Positions 1 to 8,495 of a DNA stretch of 64,000 bases are shown one piece after another. This DNA comes from Salinicoccus albus DSM 19776 (lineage in GTDB: Bacteria; Bacillota; Bacilli; Staphylococcales; Salinicoccaceae). The first letter of the stretch is position 1, and every line of letters begins with the position of its first letter. The DNA lies in contig NZ_ARQJ01000024.1 of assembly GCF_000385175.1 (NCBI RefSeq), positions 62,001 to 126,000 on the forward strand, read 5' to 3'. The notes under the pieces are model-generated. The model saw only the letters and a list, made by a program, of their open reading frames with translations, searched no databases and was not told the origin of the DNA. The translations under genes and the position numbers were made by a program.

Positions 1-680
1 ACGTTGTATTTACAATGATCGGCGACATGATGTTCGGCAGAATATGCTGGAAAATGATTTTTCCGTCTCTGGCTCCGAGCGCGCGTATCGCATCGACGTA
101 TTCCAGTTTTTTAGTCGTCAATGTAGATCCGCGTACAATCCGTGCAAATTGCGGGACTGCACCGATAGCGATGGCGATTGTGACGTTAATCGTGCTGCCT
201 CCGAGAACACTGACGATAGCAAGTGCGAGCAGTATGCCCGGGAAAGCCAGCAGTATATCCATGATTCTCATAATAATCGTGTCCAGCCATTTGCCATAGT
301 AACCTGCAAGAATACCTAGCGGAACGCCGATAATTCCCGCGAGAAATGTTGCTGTAAAACCTACCCCTAATGTTATGTACATCCCATGAAGTATGCGGAT
401 AAAGATATCCCGGCCCAGATGATCGGTACCGAACCAATACTGCGCCGAAGGCCCCTCGAGCTTATCTGTGAGATTAGTGGCGCTGGAACTTGTGCCTGTA
501 ATACCGTAATTGGCATCCAGCGCACCGAAAATTGACACAAAGAAAAAGAGTACCAGTACGTAGAAACCCACGAGGGCAGACTTGTTCTTCCTCAGACGTT
601 TGAAGAAGTCTTTCATACCTTTGACTCTGGGATTGACTTCTTTGATTTTCTGAGTCGTATTTTCTGAAGCGACTGCCATT
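1..680 (-). CDS. Dipeptide/oligopeptide ABC transporter permease (DppC/OppC family), 3' end missing
   Basis: This is one of the two membrane channel subunits of a peptide (or nickel-type) ABC importer. The gene starts at ATG 680-678 on the minus strand, seven bases after a GGGGG ribosome site, and runs off the window start, so about 226 residues are visible. The N-terminal hydrophobic segment is at residues 34-53. The family motif TDHLGRDIF follows at about 85-93, then several membrane segments. The EAA loop (EYVDAIRALGARDGK) near residue 190-205 contacts the ATPase. The gene is transcribed away from three solute-binding lipoproteins at 979-6449, which probably supply its substrates. The partner permease and ATPases should lie beyond the left edge. 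Confidence 0.88.
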
Positions 681-885
681 TGTTGACCCCCTAATAATTC
701 TGATTGAATTTATTAAAAATTCTTGAAATGCTCTAAAAGTAATAATATCGGTTTAGAACGTATATATCAATATATTTTCAAAATTAATGAAAAGGCTACC
801 AAAAATTTACTATTGAAAAATATATAAATGTGTAATAAATTCCCATTCATTTTCAATTCAATTATGAATTTTTGTAAAAACTTTA

Positions 886-914
886 TTGAAGAAAATAGAC
901 CTATGTAATATTAT
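886..914 (+). promoter_or_regulatory. Predicted sigma-A promoter of the first peptide-binding lipoprotein
   Basis: TTGAAG (886-891) and TATTAT (909-914) are separated by 17 bases in the AT-rich divergent intergenic region 681-978. No other feature was recognised in that region. Prediction from sequence only. Confidence 0.5.
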
Positions 915-978
915 TGATATACTATTAAATTATACTAAAAAAGTATGGTTTAGGGTTATCAGAAAGGAGATGTGTTAG

Positions 979-2649
979 TTGAAAAAAGTTTCAAGCTTAT
1001 TGCTGTTTGCACTTATACTGGTTCTTACTGCTTGTACAGACGATAGCGAAGTGGAACCACAGGAGGGTACAGCTGACGAAGCAGCAGAGAGTGGCGGGGA
1101 TCTGGTCGTTTCCACTGCCAGTGACCTTGTGTCTCTAGATCCGCACGGAAGTAATGATCTGCCATCAGATCAGGTGAGAGGAACAATCTATGACGGCCTG
1201 GTCAAACATAATGATGACCTCGGAATTGAACCGCAGCTGGCTGAAGACTGGGAACAGACTGATGATCATACATGGGTGTTTACCTTGAGGGAAGATGTTA
1301 CTTTCCATGACGGCAGTGAATTCAATGCTGAAGTGGTCAAAGCGAACCTGGACCGCGTGGTGGATCCCGCTGTCGCCTCGTCCCGCGTGAATATTTTCGA
1401 AATGATTGAAACGGTTAATGTACTTGATGACTACCAGGTAGAAATTGTTACTGCCTATCCGTTTGCCCCGCTGCTGAATCACCTTGCCCATGACGGTGGT
1501 GGGATGATCAGTAAGGAAGTCATCGATGAAGACTACCAGTATGCGATTGACGAGGCCGGTCTGGATATAACTGCAGAAGAAATTTATGAAATGCGTGAAT
1601 CAGACCCCGAAGAATATGAAAATGTGTCAGACAACATCTCCGAATATTTACATACGATTGTGGAACAGAACCCTGTGGGCACCGGGTATCTTCAATTTGA
1701 GGACAGAAGTCCGGGAGAACAGACAGAACTTACCCGTTATGATGAGTTTTGGGGCGAGCCTGCGACCCTTGATACAGTGACTTTTAAAGTGGTTGCTGAA
1801 ACAGGGTCCAGAATTGCTGAGCTGGAAACAGGTAGCTCGCATGTGATTACCGGATTTGAACCGTCAAATGTTGAAAGGATCGAAAACCACGAAGAAACAA
1901 ATATGTACACGCTGCATAATATTGCGATGGAATTCATTGGCTTTAATACTTCAAAAGAGCCGCTTGATGATAAGAGGGTTAGGCAGGCAATCTCCCATAT
2001 GGTAGATAAGGAAGAAGTCATTAATGGTATATACAGCGGAACGGGGAAGATTATGGATGGACCGTTGCAACCTGAGGTGCTCGGGTATGAAGAGAACATC
2101 GAAGGACTTGACTATGATGTCGATCGTGCCCGGGAACTGATGGAAGAAGCGGGTTATGAAGACGGCTTTGAGATTTCCATCATCACTAACGAGGCACCGG
2201 AAAGAGTCGATCTCGCTGTATTTCTGCAGGAGCAGCTGAGGGAAATTAATATTGAAGCCACTGTGGACCAGTACGAATGGGGAGCTTATCTCGAAGCTGC
2301 ATCCACAGGGGACCATGAGATCTTTATCCTGGGGTGGCCAAACTCAACAGGCGATCCAGATAATGGACTCTGGCCATTGTTCCATTCTTCCATGACAGGC
2401 AATCAGGGTAATCGATCATTCCTGGTGCATGATGAAGTGGACCAGCTTCTGGAAGAAGGAAGGCAGACGTCCGATGATGAAGAACGCGAAGAAATTTATC
2501 AGGAAGTGCAGGAAGTCCTGATTGATGAAGCACCGATGATCTACTTGCGTCAAGCAGAAAGCATGAACGCTTACAGAGACGAGGTGGAGGGCCTTTATAT
2601 CGACCGTTTCAATCGACCGGACTTCAGCGAAGTGACAATTGAACAGTAA
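979..2649 (+). CDS. Peptide ABC transporter substrate-binding lipoprotein (SBP family 5), copy 1
   Basis: This is an extracellular lipid-anchored receptor that captures peptides (or a related ligand) for an Opp/Dpp-type importer. It starts with TTG at 979, eight bases after AAAGGAGA. The signal peptide ends in a lipobox LTAC, with Cys19 as the lipidated residue, followed by TDDSEVEP and a short acidic linker. The mature part is SBP_bac_5, with the typical DPHGSND and FHDGSEF stretches, and its 556 residues are normal for the family. It is the first of three tandem paralogues (2827-4515, 4719-6449) that share the same post-lipobox sequence. The ligand cannot be read from the sequence. Confidence 0.9.
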   Translation: MKKVSSLLLFALILVLTACTDDSEVEPQEGTADEAAESGGDLVVSTASDLVSLDPHGSNDLPSDQVRGTIYDGLVKHNDDLGIEPQLAEDWEQTDDHTWVFTLREDVTFHDGSEFNAEVVKANLDRVVDPAVASSRVNIFEMIETVNVLDDYQVEIVTAYPFAPLLNHLAHDGGGMISKEVIDEDYQYAIDEAGLDITAEEIYEMRESDPEEYENVSDNISEYLHTIVEQNPVGTGYLQFEDRSPGEQTELTRYDEFWGEPATLDTVTFKVVAETGSRIAELETGSSHVITGFEPSNVERIENHEETNMYTLHNIAMEFIGFNTSKEPLDDKRVRQAISHMVDKEEVINGIYSGTGKIMDGPLQPEVLGYEENIEGLDYDVDRARELMEEAGYEDGFEISIITNEAPERVDLAVFLQEQLREINIEATVDQYEWGAYLEAASTGDHEIFILGWPNSTGDPDNGLWPLFHSSMTGNQGNRSFLVHDEVDQLLEEGRQTSDDEEREEIYQEVQEVLIDEAPMIYLRQAESMNAYRDEVEGLYIDRFNRPDFSEVTIEQ

Positions 2650-2743
2650 GAATATCTTCCTGATCCGGAAAATGATTTCAGCTTCTAATTTGTTATGCAA
2701 AACCGACATTATAATATCACATTATATTTCTGAATATTCTCTA

Positions 2744-2770
2744 TTGAAAGAATAATCTCTATAGTATAAT
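2744..2770 (+). promoter_or_regulatory. Predicted promoter of peptide-binding lipoprotein 2
   Basis: TTGAAA (2744-2749) and TATAAT (2765-2770) with a short 15-base spacer lie between the first and second lipoprotein genes. This suggests the second copy can be transcribed on its own. Confidence 0.45.
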
Positions 2771-2826
2771 ATGATTTTATCAAATAATAAGGTGAAGTGT
2801 TAATGCCTTTTGGGGGATGCGTAATA

Positions 2827-4515
2827 ATGAAATATTTTTGGAAGTTATTTTTATTCAGCGTGATTGTTTTAGTGCTGGCAGCCTGTACGGATGACAGTGA
2901 AGTCGAACCGGAAAATGGCGAGGGCACATCTGGAGAAGGCGGGGCTGAGGAAGCCTCCGGCGGAGATCTGGTGATGGCCTTCCCGAGTGATGCTGTTTCC
3001 ATGGACCCGCATGGCAGTAACGATGTACCTTCAGAGCAGGTGCGGGACACTATTTATGAAGGTCTTGTAGACTTGGATGAGAACCTGGAAGCTGTCCCGG
3101 CACTCGCCACTGAATGGGAGCAGGTGGATGATACCACGTGGGAGTTTACGCTGCGGGAAGGTGTCACGTTCCATGATGGTTCGGAATTTAATGCAGAAGT
3201 GGTAAAAGCGAATATTGATCGTCTGCAGGATGCTGCCACTGCTTCGCCAAGAGCATTCATGCTTGATATGGTCTCCGAAGTAAACGTGGTGGATGACTAT
3301 ACAGTTGAAATTGTGACTGAGTATCCATTTTCTCCATTGCTTAACAATTTAAGCCATGGGGCAGGGAAAATGGTCAGCAAAGATCTGATTGATGAAGATT
3401 ACCAGAACGCAATCGATGAATCAGGTCTTGATATGACATTGGAAGCGTATTACGAAGCACGCGAAGCAGGAGGAGAGGATCACGAGGAGGCAGCGCAGCA
3501 AATTGGGGGGAATATCGGAACCATAGTCGAGCAGAACCCTGTCGGTACAAATTACCTGCAATTTGACAGCAGAAGTGCGGGAGAACGTACAGAACTTGTG
3601 GCGAATGAAGATTACTGGGATGGCCCGCCGACGATTGATTCAGCAACATTTAAGGTGGTCTCAGAAACTGCATCCAGAATTGCTGAACTTGAAACAGGCG
3701 ATTCAGACTTTATCGCGCAGGTCGAGTCCAGCAACATTGAACGCGTTGAGAGTAATCAGGACGCAACGCTTGAGAGAACGGATTCCCTGTCTATTGACTA
3801 CCTCGGGTTCAATACAAATCAGGAACCGTTTGATGACCCGCTTGTACGTCGGGCCATCACCCATGCGTTTGATAAGGAAGCCGTTTTATCCGGCGTCTAT
3901 AACAATTCAGGCACACCCGCTGTCGCGCCGCTTGCACCGGGAATGCTGGGACATGATGAAAATCTGGAAGGCCTTGAATATGATATGGAACGGGCCAGGG
4001 AACTTCTGGCAGAAGCGGGTTATGAAGATGGTTTTGATGTGAATCTGATGGTGAATGACGATAACCCGGAAAGGGTCGACATGGCCGTATGGCTGCAGGA
4101 ATCACTGGCGGAATTGGATATCAATGTCAATATCGAACAGGTTGAGTGGGGTTCATATCTCGAACTGACAGGCAATGGTGAACATGACATGTTCATCCTG
4201 GGCTGGTCCAACTCAACAGGAGATCCTGATAATGGTATCTCCCCGCTGTTCCATTCAGATAATTTAGGTGCTCCGGGGAACCGTTCATTCTTTGAAAATG
4301 ATGAGCTGGATCAGCTGCTGGATGAAGGCGCCCAAGAGTCAGATGAAGCGGCACGTGAGGAGATCTATATGCAGGCACAGGAACTGCTTGTGGAAGAAGC
4401 CCCGGCGATTTTCGTCAGGCACTCAGAAAATCTCAATGCGTATCATAACGGTGTGGAAGGGCTTGAGATCGGCAGGGACAACATCTTTGATCTGCGCAAT
4501 GTCACGATAGAATGA
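2827..4515 (+). CDS. Peptide ABC transporter substrate-binding lipoprotein (SBP family 5), copy 2
   Basis: Second of three paralogous lipoproteins feeding a peptide-type ABC importer. I place the start at ATG 2827 because GGGGG lies nine bases upstream and the protein then opens with a proper signal peptide; a GTG 30 bases earlier adds a poor N terminus. The lipobox LAAC puts the lipidated Cys at residue 20, followed by TDDSEVEP as in the other copies. The 562-residue protein carries SBP_bac_5 with DPHGSND and FHDGSEF. A promoter lies upstream and a terminator downstream (4563-4590), so it is a separate transcription unit. The substrate is unknown. Confidence 0.9.
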   Translation: MKYFWKLFLFSVIVLVLAACTDDSEVEPENGEGTSGEGGAEEASGGDLVMAFPSDAVSMDPHGSNDVPSEQVRDTIYEGLVDLDENLEAVPALATEWEQVDDTTWEFTLREGVTFHDGSEFNAEVVKANIDRLQDAATASPRAFMLDMVSEVNVVDDYTVEIVTEYPFSPLLNNLSHGAGKMVSKDLIDEDYQNAIDESGLDMTLEAYYEAREAGGEDHEEAAQQIGGNIGTIVEQNPVGTNYLQFDSRSAGERTELVANEDYWDGPPTIDSATFKVVSETASRIAELETGDSDFIAQVESSNIERVESNQDATLERTDSLSIDYLGFNTNQEPFDDPLVRRAITHAFDKEAVLSGVYNNSGTPAVAPLAPGMLGHDENLEGLEYDMERARELLAEAGYEDGFDVNLMVNDDNPERVDMAVWLQESLAELDINVNIEQVEWGSYLELTGNGEHDMFILGWSNSTGDPDNGISPLFHSDNLGAPGNRSFFENDELDQLLDEGAQESDEAAREEIYMQAQELLVEEAPAIFVRHSENLNAYHNGVEGLEIGRDNIFDLRNVTIE

Positions 4516-4562
4516 TTTCTTAAAAATAATAATGAATTTGAAAGAATTTAATATGAAGACAG

Positions 4563-4590
4563 CCGCCGTGATTACAAATCCGGCGGTTTT
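4563..4590 (+). terminator. Rho-independent terminator after lipoprotein 2
   Basis: Stem CCGCCG (4563-4568) and CGGCGG (4581-4586) with a 12-base loop, followed by a run of T. Confidence 0.75.
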
Positions 4591-4638
4591 TAAATTTTCT
4601 GCTGTTACTATTATTGTAAAAAATATGAAAATTCCATC

Positions 4639-4667
4639 TTGAATGCGCTTACGTCTTCATGTATCAT
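4639..4667 (+). promoter_or_regulatory. Predicted promoter of peptide-binding lipoprotein 3
   Basis: TTGAAT (4639-4644) and TATCAT (4662-4667) with a 17-base spacer, 52 bases before the ATG at 4719. Confidence 0.55.
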
Positions 4668-4718
4668 GAAATTGATTAAATGTTCATATTTAATTAATAA
4701 TTATTAGGGGGAAATAGA

Positions 4719-6449
4719 ATGAAAAATTTAAAACAGCTGCTATTGTTAAGCTTTGTTTTAATTTTGTCATTTGCTCTGGCAGCCTGTACGGACGACAGTC
4801 AAGTCGAGCCGGAAGAAGGCTCCGGAGATTCTGCGGATTCAGGTGAATCCGGCGGAGAGTCCGGTAATGGAAGTGAATCCGGCGGAGAAGGCGGACAGGG
4901 CGGAGATCTGGTCATTTCAGAAATGAGTGACATCGTAAGTCTTGATCCGCATGGTAATAATGATGTGCCATCAAGTAATGTTCGTTCCAACATTTATGAG
5001 ACGTTGACCACACTTGATGAAAATATGGAAGTCCAGCCGGGACTGGCGACCGAGTGGGAAGAGGTTGACGATACCACTTGGAGATTTACACTTAAGGAAG
5101 GCGTAATGTTCCATGATGGTACGGAATTCACGGCTGAAGCGGTCGCTGCGAATCTTAACCGTATTATGGATCCGGCGATGGGCTCACCACGTATGTTCCT
5201 TTATGAGATGATTACGGATGTTGAACCGGTGGATGATTATACTGTTGAAATCACAACGGAATATCCATTTGCGCCATTGCTTTCGCACCTGGCACATGAT
5301 GCCGGCGGCATGCTGAGCCCGGAAGTCATCGACACGGACTACGAACAGGCGCTTGAAGGCCAGGACGTCACGCTTGAAGAGTACTATGAGCTGCGTGAAG
5401 AAGGCGGCGAAGAGCACGAAGAAATCGCAAACGCAATTGGTGAAGACATGGGTACATATTCTGGTGAGAATGCAATCGGCACGGGGCCATTCCAGGTCCA
5501 GTCTCGTTCTCCGGGTGAAAATGTCGTTCTGGAAAGAAATGATGATTACCACGAAGAACCGGTTGCATTGGACACCGTAGAATTTAAAGTCGTACCTGAG
5601 ACAGCGGCACGTATTGCAGAGATTGAAACAGGGGACAGTCATATCGCAGGCTCAGTCGAATCCAACAACATGGACCGCGTGGAGCAGCATGAACAGACCT
5701 ATCTGGACGAAACAGAGCTGCTTTCGACTTCATACGTCGGTTTCAATACTGAAGTAGAGCCGCTCGATGATGAAAGAGTCCGCCAGGCCATTTCTCATGC
5801 GGTCGACCGCGAAGAGATCATTAACGGTGTTTATGATGGCGTCGGCATTCCTGCCGAAGGTCCTCTGGCGCCGGGTACGTTCGGTTATGATGAGAATGTT
5901 GAAGGTCTGACCTATGACTTAGAACGCGCACAGGAACTGATGGCAGAAGCAGGTTATGAAGATGGTTTCTCCATTGAAATCATGACCAATGACGAAGCGC
6001 AGCGTGTGAACACTGCTGTCTATCTGCAGGAGGCGCTTGCGGAGATCAACATCGATGTAGAAGTGCAGCAGGTGGAATGGGGTGCGTACCTGGAACAGAC
6101 AGCCCAGGGTGAACATGAGATGTTCGTACTTGGCTGGTCTACGGTAACGGGTGACGCGGACTACGGCATGTATCCGCTCTTCCATTCCGACATGCACGGC
6201 GACCCGGGCAACCGTTCATTCATTTCTAACGATGAACTGGATTCGCTCCTGGAAGAAGGACGGATGGAAACCGATCCGGAAGCACGCCAGGAAATCTATA
6301 CTGAAGCACAGGAATTGCTGACAGAGCTTGCGCCGCAGATCAACATTCACCACACCAGTCAATTGACGGGTGTCCGCAACGATGTTCAGAATTTCGAAGT
6401 GGATGCACTGGGTATCTATCAGCTGGACGAAGTGACATTAAGTGAATAA
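4719..6449 (+). CDS. Peptide ABC transporter substrate-binding lipoprotein (SBP family 5), copy 3
   Basis: Third paralogue of the set, with the same role: ligand capture at the outer face of the membrane for a peptide-type ABC importer. ATG 4719 follows AGGGGG by a good distance. The lipobox LAAC places the lipidated Cys at residue 23, and TDDSQVEP follows. It differs from the other two by a longer low-complexity linker rich in Ser, Gly and Glu (about residues 33-62), which would hold the binding domain further from the membrane. SBP_bac_5 covers the rest of the 576 residues. It has its own promoter and a strong terminator (6464-6495). Confidence 0.9.
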   Translation: MKNLKQLLLLSFVLILSFALAACTDDSQVEPEEGSGDSADSGESGGESGNGSESGGEGGQGGDLVISEMSDIVSLDPHGNNDVPSSNVRSNIYETLTTLDENMEVQPGLATEWEEVDDTTWRFTLKEGVMFHDGTEFTAEAVAANLNRIMDPAMGSPRMFLYEMITDVEPVDDYTVEITTEYPFAPLLSHLAHDAGGMLSPEVIDTDYEQALEGQDVTLEEYYELREEGGEEHEEIANAIGEDMGTYSGENAIGTGPFQVQSRSPGENVVLERNDDYHEEPVALDTVEFKVVPETAARIAEIETGDSHIAGSVESNNMDRVEQHEQTYLDETELLSTSYVGFNTEVEPLDDERVRQAISHAVDREEIINGVYDGVGIPAEGPLAPGTFGYDENVEGLTYDLERAQELMAEAGYEDGFSIEIMTNDEAQRVNTAVYLQEALAEINIDVEVQQVEWGAYLEQTAQGEHEMFVLGWSTVTGDADYGMYPLFHSDMHGDPGNRSFISNDELDSLLEEGRMETDPEARQEIYTEAQELLTELAPQINIHHTSQLTGVRNDVQNFEVDALGIYQLDEVTLSE

Positions 6450-6463
6450 TCGCAATGATTTTG

Positions 6464-6495
6464 GCACTCTGCGCTTTGAGCAGGGTGCTTTTTTT
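6464..6495 (+). terminator. Rho-independent terminator after lipoprotein 3
   Basis: Nine-pair stem GCACTCTGC (6464-6472) and GCAGGGTGC (6480-6488), one G-T pair, then seven T. Confidence 0.85.
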
Positions 6496-6524
6496 GGTTG
6501 TTATTTTTAAACACGCACAGGGAA

Positions 6525-6533
6525 TGGTATAAT
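6525..6533 (+). promoter_or_regulatory. Extended -10 promoter of small lipoprotein
   Basis: TGGTATAAT, a perfect -10 (6528-6533) with the TGn extension. No clear -35 is seen. Confidence 0.5.
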
Positions 6534-6563
6534 GTAAAAGAAGAAGTGCGAAGGGTGATTTGG

Positions 6564-6803
6564 ATGAAACGCATGGCGGTGATGGTCCTGATACTTGCTG
6601 TTTCCGGATGTGGAAATGAGGAAAGTCAGGCGGAGAAGGATTTAGATGCAGTGACAGAGGAAAATGCAGAACTTGAGGATAAGATACAAAATCTTCAGAG
6701 TGAGAACGACCAGATTGAAAAGAATATCCAGGTTAAAGAAAAGGAACTTGAAGAGATGCAAAATGAAGATGACAGCGGCAGCAGTCAGTCAGAAGAGGAA
6801 TGA
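6564..6803 (+). CDS. Small coiled-coil lipoprotein, unknown function
   Basis: I do not recognise a family. The likely start is ATG 6564, after AAGGGTG, giving 79 residues. The N terminus MKRMAVMVLILAVSGCG is a short lipoprotein signal with lipobox VSGC (Cys17). The remainder is one long charged helix rich in Glu, Gln, Asn and Lys with a leucine/isoleucine spacing typical of a coiled coil (about residues 25-68), ending in an acidic, Ser-rich tail. It would sit on the outer face of the membrane. It is monocistronic as far as the sequence shows, lying between a terminator and a separate gene at 6878. Confidence 0.7.
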   Translation: MKRMAVMVLILAVSGCGNEESQAEKDLDAVTEENAELEDKIQNLQSENDQIEKNIQVKEKELEEMQNEDDSGSSQSEEE

Positions 6804-6877
6804 TATCCCTGTGATGTTCATCCATCCGTAAGCAGAAAATATAAGACACCATAATTATTATGATTGGAGACCCGTTT

Positions 6878-7219
6878 ATGCATGAAAACAAATTTAATAT
6901 CGTAGAAGGCAGAGTCATGGTACTGGAAGCGCTGAAACAGGAAGTTCAGGAAATAACAGGGATGACTGTCAGGCATTTTGATGCATTGAAGTCCAGGGTG
7001 GTGGCTCAAAAGCCAAACCCCGACCAGCATTTTGAAACATTCAACATGAGGTTTGATTTTGAGGAATCTGCAGACTATGTAGACGTAGTATTTACCACGG
7101 ACAAGAAAACAAAGATTGACGATTATGATTTCGAACGTGATGAGGTAAAAGTGCAGCTTTTATCATATAGAAGGGTGGAAGCACCTCAGGATAATGAAAG
7201 TAAGAAGGTGGAAGAGTAA
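6878..7219 (+). CDS. Hypothetical cytosolic protein, 113 aa
   Basis: Family not recognised. ATG 6878 is chosen because GGAG ends eight bases upstream; an in-frame ATG 18 bases earlier lacks a good ribosome site. No signal peptide or membrane segment is visible. The sequence is mixed and soluble, with an FETFNMRFDFEE beta-like stretch in the middle and a charged C-terminal tail. Composition matches the neighbours, so it is probably a genuine native gene. Neighbours (a lipoprotein and a GNAT enzyme) give no hint of function. Confidence 0.6.
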   Translation: MHENKFNIVEGRVMVLEALKQEVQEITGMTVRHFDALKSRVVAQKPNPDQHFETFNMRFDFEESADYVDVVFTTDKKTKIDDYDFERDEVKVQLLSYRRVEAPQDNESKKVEE

Positions 7220-7301
7220 GAGGGATAGCAACTTCTTTCTCTTTCATTTTTAGTGAGGAAGACTCTAAGAATATTTATGTAGAGAGTGGCTGGGATGCAT
7301 C

Positions 7302-7859
7302 ATGAAATATATTAAGACGAAAAGGCTGATACTGAGGGACTGGAAGCAGAGTGATATTCCTGCATTTATAAGGATGAACCTGGATAAAGATGTCAGAAGA
7401 TATTTCCCCGAGCGTCTGTCACCTGAGGCGTCCAGGCGTACGGCTGTGGAAATTCAAAAAGATATTGAAGACAGAGGGTTCGGTCTTTTTGCGGTTGAGC
7501 GGAAAGATACCGGGGAGTTTATCGGGTTTACAGGCATACAGGTGCTTGAGGAGGACGGCCCGTTTAAACTGGAATTCCTCCCGTGTATTGAAATCGGCTG
7601 GCGGTTTGCCAAAAAACACTGGAATCAGGGATTTGCGACGGAAGCTGCAAAAGGGGTTCTGAAATTTGCTGAAAGGCACACAGATATTAAGCAGATTTAT
7701 GCGCTGGCAGCAAAAAGAAACAAACCATCGATCAATATCATGAAAAAGATTGGCATGAAACAGACAGATGAATTTGATCACCCGCAGATTATGAACGGAC
7801 ACTCCTTGCAGAGACATGTGATATACAAGGTGGAATTAACAAACCGCCGGCGGTTTTAA
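7302..7859 (+). CDS. GNAT family N-acetyltransferase (RimJ/RimL-like)
   Basis: This enzyme probably transfers an acetyl group from acetyl-CoA to an amine, either a protein N terminus or a small molecule. The 185-residue sequence begins TKRLILRDWKQSD, the standard opening of the RimJ/RimL branch (Acetyltransf_3). It has EIGWRFAKKHWNQGFATEAAKG around residues 96-117, the acetyl-CoA-binding motif A region, and NKPSINIMKKIGM near 146-158, which is motif B. The final codons (NRRRF) are encoded by the left arm of a terminator shared with the convergent gene at 7860. The substrate is not predictable. Confidence 0.85.
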   Translation: MKYIKTKRLILRDWKQSDIPAFIRMNLDKDVRRYFPERLSPEASRRTAVEIQKDIEDRGFGLFAVERKDTGEFIGFTGIQVLEEDGPFKLEFLPCIEIGWRFAKKHWNQGFATEAAKGVLKFAERHTDIKQIYALAAKRNKPSINIMKKIGMKQTDEFDHPQIMNGHSLQRHVIYKVELTNRRRF

Positions 7860-7878
7860 TTATGACTGCCGGCGGTTT
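7841..7878. terminator. Bidirectional terminator lying inside two convergent coding ends
   Basis: Perfect 11-pair stem AAACCGCCGGC (7841-7851) and GCCGGCGGTTT (7868-7878). The stop codons of both the GNAT gene (7857-7859) and the minus-strand LOG gene (7860-7862) sit in the loop, so both arms are coding sequence. Confidence 0.8.
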
Positions 7879-8468
7879 ATATCTGCATATGTCCTGACAT
7901 CTACAGGCTCGAAAAATTTAAACTGATCGAGTATTTCCGCCCCGTCTGCCCCTGTAAACAGCTGGTTTACATATGCCTGGTGAAGGAAAGACTCATCGAT
8001 CAGCTTATTAAACAGCTGGAGGATTTCGTCGTAGAAATGATTGACATTTAAGAGGCCGATCGGCTTTTTGTGCAGTCCAATCTGTCCCCATGTAAATATC
8101 TCGAAGAATTCCTCCAGTGTACCTGCGCCTCCCGGAAGTGTTATGAAAGCATCCCCGAGGGCTTCCATCCTTTCTTTTCTCTTGTGCATGGAGGTCACGA
8201 CTTCGAGGTGTGTCAGCTTGGGGTGTCCCATTTCCCTGTCGAGCAGGAATTGGGGGATGACCCCGGTAACACTGCCGCCCTCAGAAAGGGCACCATCTGC
8301 TAAAGCCCCCATCAGTCCGATGCTGCCGCCGCCATAGACGATGCCGATATTTTCTTTTGCCAGATGTGCCCCCAGTGCGAACGCTGATTTTTCATAGACC
8401 GCGCTGCTGCCGGAGTGGGAACCGCAAAAGACAGTAACATTTTCAAGTTTCAGAATGATACACTCCAA
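7860..8468 (-). CDS. LOG/TIGR00730 family nucleotide 5'-monophosphate phosphoribohydrolase
   Basis: Members of this Rossmann-fold family (LOG, Bacillus YvdD) hydrolyse nucleoside 5'-monophosphates, including cytokinin precursors, to base and ribose 5-phosphate. Visible hallmarks are the GSHSGSS loop near the N terminus, VYGGGSIGLMGALADGAL, the MHKRKERM segment, and the signature PGGAGTLEEFFE. The start is uncertain: the frame opens at TTG 8468, but its GGAG overlaps the second codon, so a rarer start such as ATT or CTG a few codons in is possible. It lies 27 bases after the unknown gene at 8496-9404 and may be cotranscribed with it. Confidence 0.85.
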   Translation of the reverse strand: MECIILKLENVTVFCGSHSGSSAVYEKSAFALGAHLAKENIGIVYGGGSIGLMGALADGALSEGGSVTGVIPQFLLDREMGHPKLTHLEVVTSMHKRKERMEALGDAFITLPGGAGTLEEFFEIFTWGQIGLHKKPIGLLNVNHFYDEILQLFNKLIDESFLHQAYVNQLFTGADGAEILDQFKFFEPVDVRTYADINRRQS

Positions 8469-8495
8469 TCCAGCTGCATTATGATGGCATCAGTT

